Assembly (NCBI GenBank): GCA_003171335.1
Contig: PMYD01000010.1
Span: forward strand, 1 to 64,000
Direction of reading: 5' to 3'
Length of the DNA: 64,000 nt
Source of the DNA: Phycisphaerales bacterium
GTDB lineage: Bacteria; Planctomycetota; Phycisphaerae; SM23-33; FEN-1343
The notes beneath the pieces were generated by a model. That model was not told where the DNA came from, ran no database searches, and saw nothing but the letters and a program-made list of their open reading frames with translations. Positions 43,694 through 56,200 of this stretch are shown here, piece after piece. The translations under genes and the position numbers were made by a program. Position 1 is the stretch's first letter. Each line of letters starts with the position of its first letter.

Positions 43694-44200
43694 TTACTTC
43701 GACCGGGTCATGACATCAGCCGGGGCGGAGACCACCACGCGGCCCTGCGGATCGAGGTACTGTGCGATGATCGTCACCGTGTTGCTGTTGGGGATCTTGG
43801 GCACCCAGCTCAGTGAGGCGTGGTAGCTGCCCAGGCCGTATTTGTCGGCACCAAAGTACGGCCGCATCTGCTCGGCCGAATATTCCCACTGGAAGAAAGG
43901 CTCCTTTTCGGTACCGGCCACAGCGCGGCCTTCATAGGCCAGGAACTGGAACTGGCCCTTGCGGACCAAGCCCGGCTGCGTGGAGCTGGGACTGGAACTG
44001 AACAGGTACAGCCGTATTTCGATTCCATCGGGGGCCAGCCGGCTGGTCAGTTGGACGGCCGTTGGGGCCACCCACAAATCCAGCCGATCCACCTGATCCA
44101 CCTCGGGTGGTCCGTTGCTGCGGCCGAGTCTAGACAGGTTGCCGCATCCGGCCAGCGCCGCTGCGGCGATCATGAGCAATACAGAACTCCATCGGATCAT
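43694..44200 (-). CDS. small lipoprotein at the end of the type II secretion operon
   Basis: A 168-residue predicted lipoprotein: MIRWSSVLLMIAAAALAGC ends in a lipobox. The mature part is a beta-rich domain (RLDLWVAPTAVQLTSRLAPDGIEIRLYLFSSS, VTIIAQYLDPQGRVVVSAP). I know no named family for it. The ATG at 44200 has GAGGAG upstream. It starts 28 bp after gspD and must share its transcript, so an outer-membrane helper (pilotin-like) role for the secretin is plausible but unproven. Confidence 0.72.
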   Translation of the reverse strand: MIRWSSVLLMIAAAALAGCGNLSRLGRSNGPPEVDQVDRLDLWVAPTAVQLTSRLAPDGIEIRLYLFSSSPSSTQPGLVRKGQFQFLAYEGRAVAGTEKEPFFQWEYSAEQMRPYFGADKYGLGSYHASLSWVPKIPNSNTVTIIAQYLDPQGRVVVSAPADVMTRSK

Positions 44201-44228
44201 GCGGTCGCTCCTCAAGCGGCTGGGTGCT

Positions 44229-47200
44229 CTACCATCTCAGGTCTTTCACCGGCTGAAGTCTGGAATCTGTGGCCGCGCCATCCCGGGCCGGCTGGGTCGC
44301 CGGGACCTGGGCCGGCTTCAGCGGCGGGGTATCGCAGTTCTTGGGGTTCTCGCCCCAGTGCACACCGTCGAGGCGCATCTTGGGGCCGCTTTCCAGGGGA
44401 TTGTACAGGGTCTCCATCAGGCTCTGGCACCCCTGTCCGCCCAGCATTCTGGTCCGCCGGGCCTCCTGATCCGTGGCCAGATCGGCCTCGGGCACGGTGC
44501 GAATGATCCGCGGCGTCAGGATGATCAACAGTTCCGTGCGGTTCTTGGCGACCGTGGCGCTCTTGAACAGCCAGCCGAGGATGGGAATATCGCCCAGGCC
44601 AGGCACCTTGGACTCGGTCGATTGGTCGGAGGTGGTGATCAGCCCGCCGACGACGATGGAATGGCCATCCTTGACCGTGATGGTCGTCGTGGCGGAACGA
44701 TTGTTGAAGGTCGGCGCCTGGGCGGACGTGGCGTTGGCCGAGATGGAACTGATTTCCGGGTGCACATCCATGCGCACGAAGCCATCGGGGCTGATCCGGG
44801 GCACGACTTCCAGGATGATGCCCACGTCCCGGTAGTTGTACGAGGTCGTCGGGTTGGCGGTGCCGTAGTAGTAGTTGATCTCTGGAATGGGCACCTGCTG
44901 GCCGGATTGGATGCGCGCCACCTGGTTGTCGATGGCCAGGATCTGCGGGCGATTCAGCACCCGCATGCGGCCCTGGCTCTCCAGCGCGCGCAGGAAGAAC
45001 TGCAGGTTTCCGCCGGTGACCGAAAGGTTAAAGCCGTTGTCCACCGAGCTGATGGCGGCCGGATTGGGCACATTCGTAGGCGTCGCGCCGCCGCCGACCG
45101 TCGTGCTGCCCACGCCATTGATGTTAGTGCCCGAGACGCCGCTGAACGTGTTGGCGTGGAACGTGTTCTGATACTGCCAGCCGGCGCCCAGGTCCATCTG
45201 GTCATCCAGGGTGACTTCCGCCATCAGCACGTCGATGAGCACCTGGGGCGGCGGTTCGTCGAGCTCCTGGATCATTTCCATGACGTTGTCAAAATAGCGC
45301 GAGGAGGCGGAGACCAGCAGCACATTGGAAGACTGCCCCGACGACTGGAGTTGAGCCGAAGGGCCGGTGCCGCTGGAGCCGGTGCCATAGTTATAGGATG
45401 GGCGATTGCTGGGCTGGGAGGTGCTGCCGCTGACATCGTTGGAGGTGGTGACCGCGACGACCGACACTTCGCGCTCCAGCAGCCGCTGAACGGCGCCCAA
45501 GTTGTCGGTGCCCATCGACTCGGTCAGCCGCTTGTGCTCCTCGTCGAGCCACTTCTTCATGGCCGTCTCGATTTCCGTCGCTTGCACGTTGCGCAGGCGG
45601 TAGATGCGGCAGATCCGCTCCTGGGCGGGGTAAGAATCGAGCTGCTCGATCACCCGCGAGGCCAGCCTGACGTGCTGATCCGTGCCGCCGACCAGCAGCG
45701 TGTTGGTGCGGGGATCGGCGGTAATGGTCAGCGCGACATCGGCGGCCGTGCCGATGGTGGCCGAGGACTTCTCCCCGGCCAGATTGGTCATGGTGTAGGT
45801 GACCATCTCGCCCGAGCCGCCATTGGAGCCGGGGGAGCCGGCGGAACTGCCGCCGCCGCCGCTGCGGGTCGAACGCGTCGAGCCGGCGCTATCGAGGCGG
45901 AAGAGGTCCTTGAGCGTGAGGGCCATCTGACTGGCGTCGGCGTTAACCAGCACGAACGACTTGATAATCGAGGCCCGCGGCGCCACGGAATCCAGCGCCT
46001 CGATCAGGTTCTTCAGCAGTTCCAGCTCATCCACCGGGGCGGTGACGACCAGGGCGTTGGCCCGCCGGTTGGGGGTGATCAGGATGCCTTCCTGGAGCGC
46101 CTGCGTGACCAGCCGCTGACCCCCGGGCATGTTGCGAATGAACTGGAGCAACGTCTGGCGCTCGACCTGCTGGGAGGCGGGCGATTCGGGCTTCTTGGTG
46201 AGGGTCTTGATCAGCGTGTCGGCCAGTTCGTTGGCGTCGGCGTTGCGCAGGGGGAAGACGCGGATTTCGGTGACGTTGGTCGACTTGTCATCATCCAGGG
46301 TCTTGATGATTCCCGCGATGCGATCCATCTCGTCCTGGGGCGCCGAGACGACGATCTTCTGGCCCCAGTCGTCCACGCTGATGGACACGCCGGAGTCCTG
46401 CATGCCGCCCATGCCCGTGTACAGGTTCTTGATCGTGTCGCCGACCTTCTTGGCGTCGGCCTTCTTGATCGGGAAGATCCGCTGCGTCTGGTCCGTGTCG
46501 ACCTTCTGGTCGAGTTGGGTGATCAGGTTCTCGGCCATCTGCATGTCTTCGGTCGTGGCGCCGACCATCAGGACGTTGGACTTCTTGTCGTTCACCACGG
46601 TCACCGGATCCAGCTCCTTGCCCTGGGCCTTGGGCCGGCCGGCGAAGAGCTTCTGGATCTGGTCGGAGATGTTGGCGGCCGAGGCATACTGGAGGCGGAA
46701 GACGCGGAAGATGGCCGTGGGCACCACATCTTCGGCGTCCAGTTTTTCGATCATGGCTTCGACGGCGTTGAAGCTCTCGGGGCCGCCGGAGACCAAAATC
46801 GTGTTGGTCCGCGGGTCGCCGGTGAAGTTGACCTGCAGGGGCGGGGTGCGCTTGTCGCCCTGCGTGGCGATCTCGGCGGTGCGCTTGGCGTCAAAGAACT
46901 TCTGCAGCGAGGGTGCCAGCCGGTCGGCATTGGCGTGCTGCATGGTGTACATGCGGATGGAGCTCATCTGGCCCTTGGCCTCCGGCGTGTCCAGCCGCTT
47001 GATCACATCCTCCAGGACCACGAAGTTCTCCTTGGAGGCCGAGATGACCAGCACGTTGGTCCGATCATCGGCCACGATGGAGACTTTTTCGTGGGCGGCG
47101 GCGGCGCTGTTGGCGGCCGGGTTGGCCAGGCCGACGCCCGGCTTATACAGCCCCTTGCTCACCAGGCTGTCGAGCATGCCGGCGATGCGGACGGCGTCGG

Positions 47201-50200
47201 CGTTCTCCAGGGCGTACATGCGGACAATGCCGTTGGCCACCGGGGGCGCCACGTCCACCTTGCCCAGCAGGGTGTGAATGAGCGCCAGGTTCTCGCGGCT
47301 GGCCGAGACGATCATCGCATTGGCCAAGGCGTCGGTCTCGACATCCACCTGGTCCTGCGGCGAGGGCTGCTGGCCGGGCGCCTGCGTGCTCTTCTGGCGG
47401 GCGTCGAAGAGCCGCTTGATCATCGGGCCCACGATTCCGGCATCGTTGTGCTCCAGCGGGATAACCACCAGGGCCATGGCCGGATCGGTCGGCTTGGTGT
47501 CGAGCTTCTCCAGCAGGCTCTTGACGATCTGGCTGTCTTCCTGGTTGGCCGCGACCAGCAGGCTGTTGGTCCGCTGGTCGGAGAGAATGACGGGCTTTTG
47601 GCGCTGGGTATCGCCGCCCTTGCCCTGGACCGCCTGGTAGCGACGGTCGAAGAGGGTCGACAGCGTGGTGGCCAGCGTGCCGGCCGAGGCGTTGGCCAGC
47701 GGCATGACCTGGATCTGCCCGCTCAGGGCCGGGGCCGCCACATCCAGCCGGTCGGCGAGGCCCTTGATCAGTTCGAAGCTCTCCGCCGAGCCGCCGACGA
47801 TCAGGCTGTTGCTGCGGGGGTCGGCCAGCACCATCACGCGCAGGGCCTCGGCATCCTTGGAGCCCAGGTCTTTCTGCCGCTGCACGCGGGCATCCATCAG
47901 CTTCTGCATGGTGGCGGCCAGGGCTTCGGCGTCGGAGTTGGCGACCGAGATCAGCCGCACCTCGTGCAGATCGACGGCCATCTTGGCATCCAGCTTCTCC
48001 AGCAGGGCGGTGATCATGGCGAACGTCTTGTCCGAGGCCGAGACGATCAGCGAGTTGGTTCGCGTATCCACCTGCACGGTCGGCTTGTCTTCCAGGCGCA
48101 CCAGGGCCGCATTGAGCCCGGTGTACAGGCCGGAAATCACGTTGGACAGTCGCGAGGCGTCGGCGTTGACCAGCGGGAAGATGCGGACCGTGTTCATCGT
48201 TCCAGCGCCGGGAATGTCCATGGACGTGATCACGTCGGCGATGATGGGCATCACGTCGCCGCGTGCGGCCACAATCAGGGTATTGGTGCCGCTGTCCGCC
48301 TGCAGCGCCAGGGCCGGGCGGGCCTTGGGATACTCGCTGGGCAGGAGCTGGCCGTTGGGCTGCTTGATCACCAGTCGCGTCACGTACGTGCGCACGCCCT
48401 CGGCGCCGGTGGCCGCTGGGCCGCTGCCCGTCGCGCCGGTCTCGCTGAAGACGGCCTGGAGCATGGGGGCCAGGCGGGCCGCATCGGCGTTCTGCAGCTT
48501 GAAGAGGCGAACTTCCGTGACAAACTTGCCGCTGTCGCGGTCGAGGTCCTGGACGAGCCGCTCGGCCAATTCCAGCGTGTCGGGCGCGCCGGAAAGGACG
48601 ATGGCGTTGGTCCGCACGTCGATGGCGCACGTCAGCGGCTTGACCAGCGCCTTGCCGTCGCCCTCGGCGGGCTCGGCCTTGCCGGCGAGAGTCGTGTTCG
48701 GCCGCCCGGCCAGTTGCTTGGCGCCCTGGGAGAAGGCGTCGTCGAGCACTTTCTTGACGGCCTCGGCATCGCCGTTGCGCAGCACGATCAGCCGCACCTT
48801 GATGGCCTCGGTCACCGGCACCGCGTCCATCAGCTTGACCACCGCGGCCAGGGCCTTGTTGTTCTCGGGCGTCGAGGTGATGACCAGCGAGTTGTTGCCC
48901 TGCTGACCGCTCTGGGTGGGGCTGGCCTGGATTTTGATGGGCTTGGTCAAGTCCAGTTCCGGAAGCGCCTCGCCATTCAACGTCCGCACGTGCAGCAGCT
49001 TGACCTGCTCCTGCAAGGCCCGCGCCTCATCGGTCACCTGGCCGGTCTTGCTGGGCTGGAGCATCTCGTTGAGCACGGCGGCCAGCGTGGGGGCGTCGGC
49101 CCGCATCAGCGGCACGATCAGCACTTCGCCATCGCCGAATTTCGGGCGCTCGTCGATCCGCGCAATGAGCTTGTCGATCTGCTCGAACATCGAGGTCTGC
49201 GCGCTGACGATCAGCGAGCGCGTCCGCTCGTCGACCACCACGCTGATGGGCTCATCGGGGTGCTGCTTGCGGTACTCATCGAGCATCTTGTTGAGCAGCG
49301 AGGAGGCGTTGGCCGGCGAGGTGTACTGCAGCGGCCAGACGCGGAAGTCCATGGCCGGGGAAATCGTCGGCGTGTCCAGTTCCTTGATCAGCCGCTCGGC
49401 ATCGGCCATCTTCTCGGCCACGGCGGCCACCATCACGGCCTTGGTCTTGGGCAGGGCCGTGATCGTGACGTTGTCTTCGGCGAAATTCGGCCGCTTGATA
49501 TTGGTGAAGATCTGCCGCAGCGAGTCGGCGGTGCGGGTGCTGTCGGCGTTCTTCAGTTCGAACAGCCGGATCTCGGGCTTCTGCGTCTTGGCCGCGCCTT
49601 CCAGGGCCTTCACCAGGTCCTGGATGACCTTGAGGTCCTCCTGGGAGGCATCAACCAGCAACTGCCGCTGGGCCGGCAGGACGGACACCGTGAAGGGCAG
49701 GGCGCCAGCCCCGGATGTCTCGCCGCCGCGCCGTTCGCCACCGCGCCGCTCACCCCCGGGCGCGCCGGCGCCGCTGCTGCTGCCGTACAGCTTGCGCAGC
49801 GCGCCTTCCAGCTCGTTGGGATCGACATTTTCCAACTGGATAATCCGAGGGGTGCCCTGCTTGGGGTTCATCTGCTCGACCTGGTTCACCCACGTGGCCA
49901 CTTCCTTGAAGCGTTCCGGGGAGCAGATCAGCACCAGCGTGTTGCTGCGATCATCCGGCGTGACGGCCAGCGGCGGCACCTCGCGCTGCGTGCGCTGGGC
50001 GGCGGCGAGTTGCTGGCGGTGCAGGTCGAGCACCATCTCGGCCACCTGCGCGGCCTTGGCCCGCTCCAGGGGCAGGATGAATGTGCCTTCGGCGGTCTGC
50101 GTGTTGGCCTTCTCGAGCTGGTCGATCATGCCGGCGAACTTCTCTACCGCCGCCGCCGGGCCCGACAGGATGATCGAGTTGCTGTTGACTTCCGCAGCCA

Positions 50201-53200
50201 CTGTCACGGCCGGCCCGGCCGCACCGCCGTGCACGCTGGGCGTGGCGGTTCGTTTGGTGTCCGCGATCACGGTCAGCGTCTTGGCGACCTCGACGGCCTT
50301 GCCATTGTGAAGCTGGATGACCTTGGTCGTGCCGCCGCCGTCAGTCTGGGCGGACTGGACCTGCTTGATAATCTTGTCGATCATCTCGTGCTGCTCGGCG
50401 GAGGCCGAGACGATCAGCAGCCTGGCGGCCTCATCGGCCGTGACTACCACCGGCGTTTCCTGCCGGCCCACCGGCAACGTGGGAATTCGCCCCGGCTGCA
50501 TCAGGTCGACGCCGGCGAACGTCCGACTCAGCGTGGCGGCCAGGCCCGCCACATCATCCACGGTGGTGGGATACATGCGGATCACCGGCCGGGTGCTCTT
50601 GCCCACGGACTGGTCCAGTTCCTTGATCACATCGGCCACCACGCTCATGATTTGCCGCGGCCCGGAGACGACCACGCTGTTGGTGGCGCGGTTGGCCGTG
50701 ACGACCGTGGTGCTGAGCGAATCGGCCGGCAGGGGGTTGCCGCTGGCGTCAAAGAGGGGCAGGATCGCCTTGAGGTCCTCGGCCCGCAGCTGCTGCGGGT
50801 TGATCGCGATCGCATTGCCGCCCTGGCTGGACAGGCGAAACAGCTCGCGCAGGTTGGCGGCCACTTCCGTGGCCTCGGTGTTGACCAGGGGGAACGTATG
50901 CACTTCCGTTTCCGCCCCGCCCGTCATCTGGTCGAGCCGCTTGATGGTCGGCTCAATGAGGTCGAAGTCGGCGGCCTTGGCCTTGACGATCAGGTTCCGC
51001 GTTCGCATCTCGGGCACGACGATGATCTTGGCGGGCGCCGCCGGGGCCGGCGGGGGGGCCGGCTGCGAAGGCTGCTGGCCCTTGTCCTTCTCGTCCTTGC
51101 CCTTGGGGGCCTGGGCGGCGGCGACGGCGGCGGCGGCCGCGGCGGCTGCCTGCTGCGGGTTAAACAGCTTCTCCAGCGTGGCCGCCACGGCCTGCGGATC
51201 GGCATGCTGCAGAGGGAACCAGCGGATCTCGGTGTCGGCCGACTCTTCGCCGCGCGACAACTGCGTGGCCAGTTCCTTGATGGCATCGATTTCCTGCTGC
51301 GTCCCCGAGACGATCAGGGTGTTGGCCCGCTTGTCCACGGCCACCAGCACCGGCGGCGTGACCGCGGCGGCCGGCGCCGTGGCCGGCGCTGAGGCAGCCG
51401 GCGGGGGAACCTGCCCGCGCGTCTCATCGGCCCGCAGAATGGCCGGGGCGGCTGTCGGTGCGCTGGCGGGCCCAGCGCGGGCGGGGCTCACCGTGGTCGG
51501 TGCGGCGGGCGGAGCAGCCGGCGTCTCGACCGGCTGAGCCGGCGGCAGCGCCGGCTCAGCGGATTCGCCGCGCCCGGGCAACGTCTCCACCACGCGCAAC
51601 TGATTGTCCGAAAGCTGCGGATACATATGGGCCAACAGCTCGGCCAGTTTCTCAGCCCGCATGTTGGTCACCGGAATGACCTGCACCTTGCGGGTGGGCA
51701 TCTTGTCGATCTTCTCGATTAGCGGCAGCATTCGCCGGTAGTCCATCTCTTTGGCGATGATCGTCAGGGCATTGGCGTAGCTGTCGGTTTCGATGCTCGG
51801 GGCATCGGGGCCTTTGCGGCCGCCGAAGAGGCTGTCGAGCTTCTTGGACAGCTCGTAAGCGTCGGCGTTGATCAGCGGCACGTAGTACACCTCGCGCAGC
51901 GGCACCTCGGTGTGCTCGATCTGGTTGAGCAACTGCTCGAACATGGAGAAATACGCCGGCGTCGTGGAAACGACCAGCGTGTTGGTCGGAATGTCCACGC
52001 CGATGGAGAACGGCGTAGTGGCCGAAGAAGAAGATCCGCTCCCGTGGCCCGGGCCGCCGGAGGCGGGTATCTGCTTGATCATGTCACGGAACAACTGGCC
52101 CAGCGAATCGGACACTTCCTTCGCATCATTGTTGGCCAGCTTGTACGTTCGCATCTGCGGCAGGTTGCTCGTGCCGGTGCCGTCAAGCTGGCGGATCGTC
52201 GCCACCACCTCGCTGACGCGCGTGGCCGGCCCGCGGACCAGCACGCTGTTGGAGTTCGTTTCCGGCGTCACGGTGACCGTTTCCGTCTCGCTCAAACCGC
52301 TTTGCTGGCCGCCTTGCGGAGCGCCTTGGCGGTTGGGGCCGGAGGATCCCTGCTGGCTGCCGCCAAGCATTCCGTTAACCGCCTCGGCCAGGCTGGAGGC
52401 CTGGGCATTGGTCAGGCGGACGATCTCCGTCACTGTCCGCTGGGCGGCCTGGACCACGTCGAGCTGGCCAATCATCTGCTCGGCCAGGGCCAGTTTGTCC
52501 GGCGGCCCCTGGACGATCAGGCTGTTGGTCGCATCGGCCGCGGCGATGCGCACGACCGTCTCCGTCGATTCCGGCGATCCCTGGCGGCGCTGGCCGCGCG
52601 GCGAAGAGCCGGAGGTCTCACTGGCCCCCAGCATCGATTGGAGGACATCCACCAGGTCCTTGGCCTGGGCGTGTTGGAGCGGGAAGAACTTCACCTCGCC
52701 GGTGAGCTTCGTGCCGGCATCATCAAGCTGCTTGACCAGGACCTTCATGGCCGCCAGCTCTTCGGGCCGGCCGGTGATCACCAGGCAATTGCCCGGATCG
52801 ACGGCGGAGGCGGGGGAAAGACTGCCCGGCGTGCGGTGTTGCGGATCGACGCCGCGGGCCGCATTGAGCGCATCGGCCATGGCCGAGGCCTTGCCGTGCA
52901 TCATGGGCACCACTTCGATGCGCATGGCGGAGTCGGCCGCCTCGGCGGAATCCAACTGCTCCAGCAGCGCGGCCACCTGGGCATGAACATCAGAGGTGGC
53001 ATAGACCACCACGGCGTTGACCGTCGGATCGGCGGAGACCTTCACCGGCGTCTCGGCCTGGCCCGAGCGCCCGGGCCGCGAGGGGCCGCCGGCCTGCTGG
53101 CTGGTGGACAGCGTGTCCTGGAGCACCTGGCGAACCGAGTCCGCCTTGGCATGGGCCAGCTTGTAAACCTTGGTTTCGGGCTTGGCGCCGCCATCGCGCT

Positions 53201-56200
53201 CATCGAGCAGCGCCACGAGGCTCTTGGCGACCGCGATATCCGACGGAGTGCCCGTCAGCAGCACGCTGCGGGCCCCGGCGTTGGGAACCACGCGCACGTT
53301 GCGGCCCTTGAGGGCGGGGGCCGTCCTGCCGCCGCCCTGGGGCTGTTGGCCGCCACGGCCGGGAATCTCCTGGCCCGCCAGCGCGGCGTTGAGCGCGGTG
53401 GCCATTTCTTCGGCGTCGGCGTGGGCCAGCGTGACGACCTCGGTCGTTACCGCGCTCTCGGTGCCGTCGGCAGTGTCCAGGCGGGTGATCAGCGTCTCGG
53501 CCTCTTTCATCAGCGAACTGGGGGCCGTGACGATCAGCACATTGGTCCGTTCATCGGTGCTCACGCTGATCCGCCCGGGGCGAGCGCCCTGGCGCGCGTC
53601 CTGGGTGCCCAGGCCGGCGCGGGTGCTCAGGGCGGCCTCGACGGTGGGCTCGATGTCGGCAGCGCGGGCCTGCTTCAGCGCGAACAGCCGCACCTGCACC
53701 TGGCGATCGACCGAGTCCGTCTCCAACTGCTGGATGAGCTTGTCGATGATCTCGTACTGCGTGGAGGTGGCCGCCACGAGCAGCAGGTTGGAGGCCTCTT
53801 CGGCCTCGAAGCGCGGCTCGGGCTCCAAGTTGCCCTTGTCGTTCTGGTCCTGGCGCGTGCGCCGCTCGGCGAACAGTTTGCTCAGCGACTGGGCCAGGTC
53901 GCGCGCGTTGGCGTTGGTCAGGATGTAGCTGCGCGGCGTCAGCCGGCCGGCCACCTCGCCTTCGGAATCCAGGCTGTCGGCCAGTTGCACGATCCGATCG
54001 ATCTTCTGCCGCGGGGCATCAATGACCAGGGCCTTGTCGCCGGGGGCGGCGGTAATCACGATCCGCTCCGAAATGCCGGCCTCGCCGCTGCTGCCCGGCC
54101 GTGGGCCGCCGGAGGAAGGGCCGCCGGCCGAAGAGCTCGGCGTGGGGTAAAGCTGCGTCAGCACTGCCGAGACGGCGGTCGCCGAGGCATTCGCCAGCGG
54201 GTGCACCAGCGTCTGGCGGGCCGTCTGGGCGATGGGTTTGTCGAGGTGGGAAATCATCTCTTCCAGCATCTTGCGCTGGTTTTCCGGCGCACGGATGAGC
54301 ACCGCGTTGGTCTGGGCGTCGGCGGTGATGGCCACGTCGCTCTCTGTGCCGTTTGCAGCCTTGGGCAGCATGGCGCGGAGCGTCTCGGCGACCTTCTGCG
54401 CATCGGCGGCCGTCATTTCGATGGTCGTGATGCGAACTGCTTCGCTCTGGCCCTCGACGTCCATCTCGGTGACCAATTGGGTGATCCGATCGAGGTCATC
54501 CTTGGATGCCGAGATCAGCAGGGCGTTGGCCTGCTCGCTGGCGGAAATGACCACCGGCAGGGCGATATCCGCCCGATTGTTGCCGGCGCGGTCGCGCCGC
54601 GAGAAGACCGGGTCCAGCGCCTTGGCCATGTCGCGGGCCGAGGCGTGTTTCAGCGGCAGCAGCCGCGTGATGCCGGCGGTCTGCTCGACAGTGGCCTGCT
54701 TGATGTCCTTGAGTATCGTCTCGATCCGCGGCCATTCGGCCGGGGGGGCGGCCACGATGAGATTGTTGCTGGAGCGGTCCGACTCGATGCGGATGTTGGG
54801 GCCGCCCGGACCCGTGCCTTCCTTGTTCAGCACGTTGATAAGGCTCTGGGCGAGCGGGCGGATGTCGGAGGTCTCCACGTGGATGACGCGAACCTCCAGC
54901 GCCTGCTCGGGCCGCACCTGGTCCAGTTCCTCCACCAGCGCGGCGGCGGTCTTGATGTCCGCGGCGGAGCCGGCGACGATCAGCGTGTTGCTGCGCGCCT
55001 CGGCCGAGACGGTCAGGGGCACCTGCGGCGTGCCGCGCGTGTTGGGGTGATTGGTGGCATCGTGGATTACCGAAACCAGTTGCCGGGCATCCGCCACCTT
55101 CATGCGGAAGGTCCGCACGCCGGCCACCTCGGTCTCTTTGCCGCTGTCCAGCTTCTCGATCAGGGCCTCGATCTTGGCCATCTGGTCGACCGGCGCGCTG
55201 ACCACCAGGCGGTTGCCTGTGGGGTCGGCCACGATGCGCGTCGCCATGTCGCGGCCGCCGGGGCCCTGCGGGGGCTGTTGATTCTGCACCGTCTCCTGGA
55301 GCGTGCGGGCCAAGTCCTCCGCGCGGGCGGTGGTGAGTTGAAATACGCGCGTGTCGCCGCTCAAGGCGCCCTGGTCTCGGTCCAGCCGGCCGATCATTTC
55401 GGTCGCCATCAAGAGCGCTCCCGACTCGCCCATGAGAACGACGATATTGGTGCGGTCGTCGTAGGTGACCCGGATGGTCTCGGTCTGCTGCGCGGCGGCC
55501 TGCGGCGGCTGCGGCTGTGGCGGGTTGGGCTGCTGGGGCGCGCGGCCGCGGCCCCATAGCTCGGTGATCACGCGGGCCACATCGCGGGCCGCGGCGTGCT
55601 TCAGCTCGACCGCCCGGACCTGCACGTCCTGGGCGATATCCCCCGTGTCCAGCAGCTCCAGCATTTTGCCGATGCGCTGGATCGTCGCCACCTCATCGGT
55701 GATCAGAAGCCCTTTGCTCTTGGCCAGGGCCGCCACCTTGCCGTAGGCATGGGCCATGGGCACGGCCAGTTGCTGGGCTTCACTGGGCTGGAGGTACTTG
55801 AGGGGCAGAAGAACCGTCACCAATTCAGCGTTCCGCATCTGTTTGGTGTTGTCCAGGCCGGACACGATCGGCACGGGCTGGCTTCCCAGATCCGCCAGCG
55901 GAACCAGCCGCAGGAAGCGGCCATCATCCATCATGCGAAAGCCCCGCATGGCCAGGACGATGTTGATCGTGTCGAAGGCCTCTTCGGGGGAGTATGGGCG
56001 GCTGTCGAAGAAGGTAACCTGTCCCTCTACGTCGACGGGGCCCATGATGGGCCTTCCCAGCTTGGCGCTGAAGGCTTTGACCACGGCGGTGATCGGCGCC
56101 CCGTCGTACTGTAGCCGGATTTCATTCTTTCCCAGCGCCGCCCGACTGGCGGCAGCGGCGGTCGGAACAGGTCTGGCCGGGGCGGGCGAAGCGACGGCGG

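Noticed and set aside
44115-51392. A 2425-codon open frame on the plus strand, antisense to gspD, and another of 1215 codons at 51912-55559
   Set aside because: Composition shadows: in GC-rich genes with G/C at third positions the opposite frame rarely meets stop codons. The translations are Arg/Gly/His/Gln-rich with no domains, while the minus strand encodes clear secretin domains.
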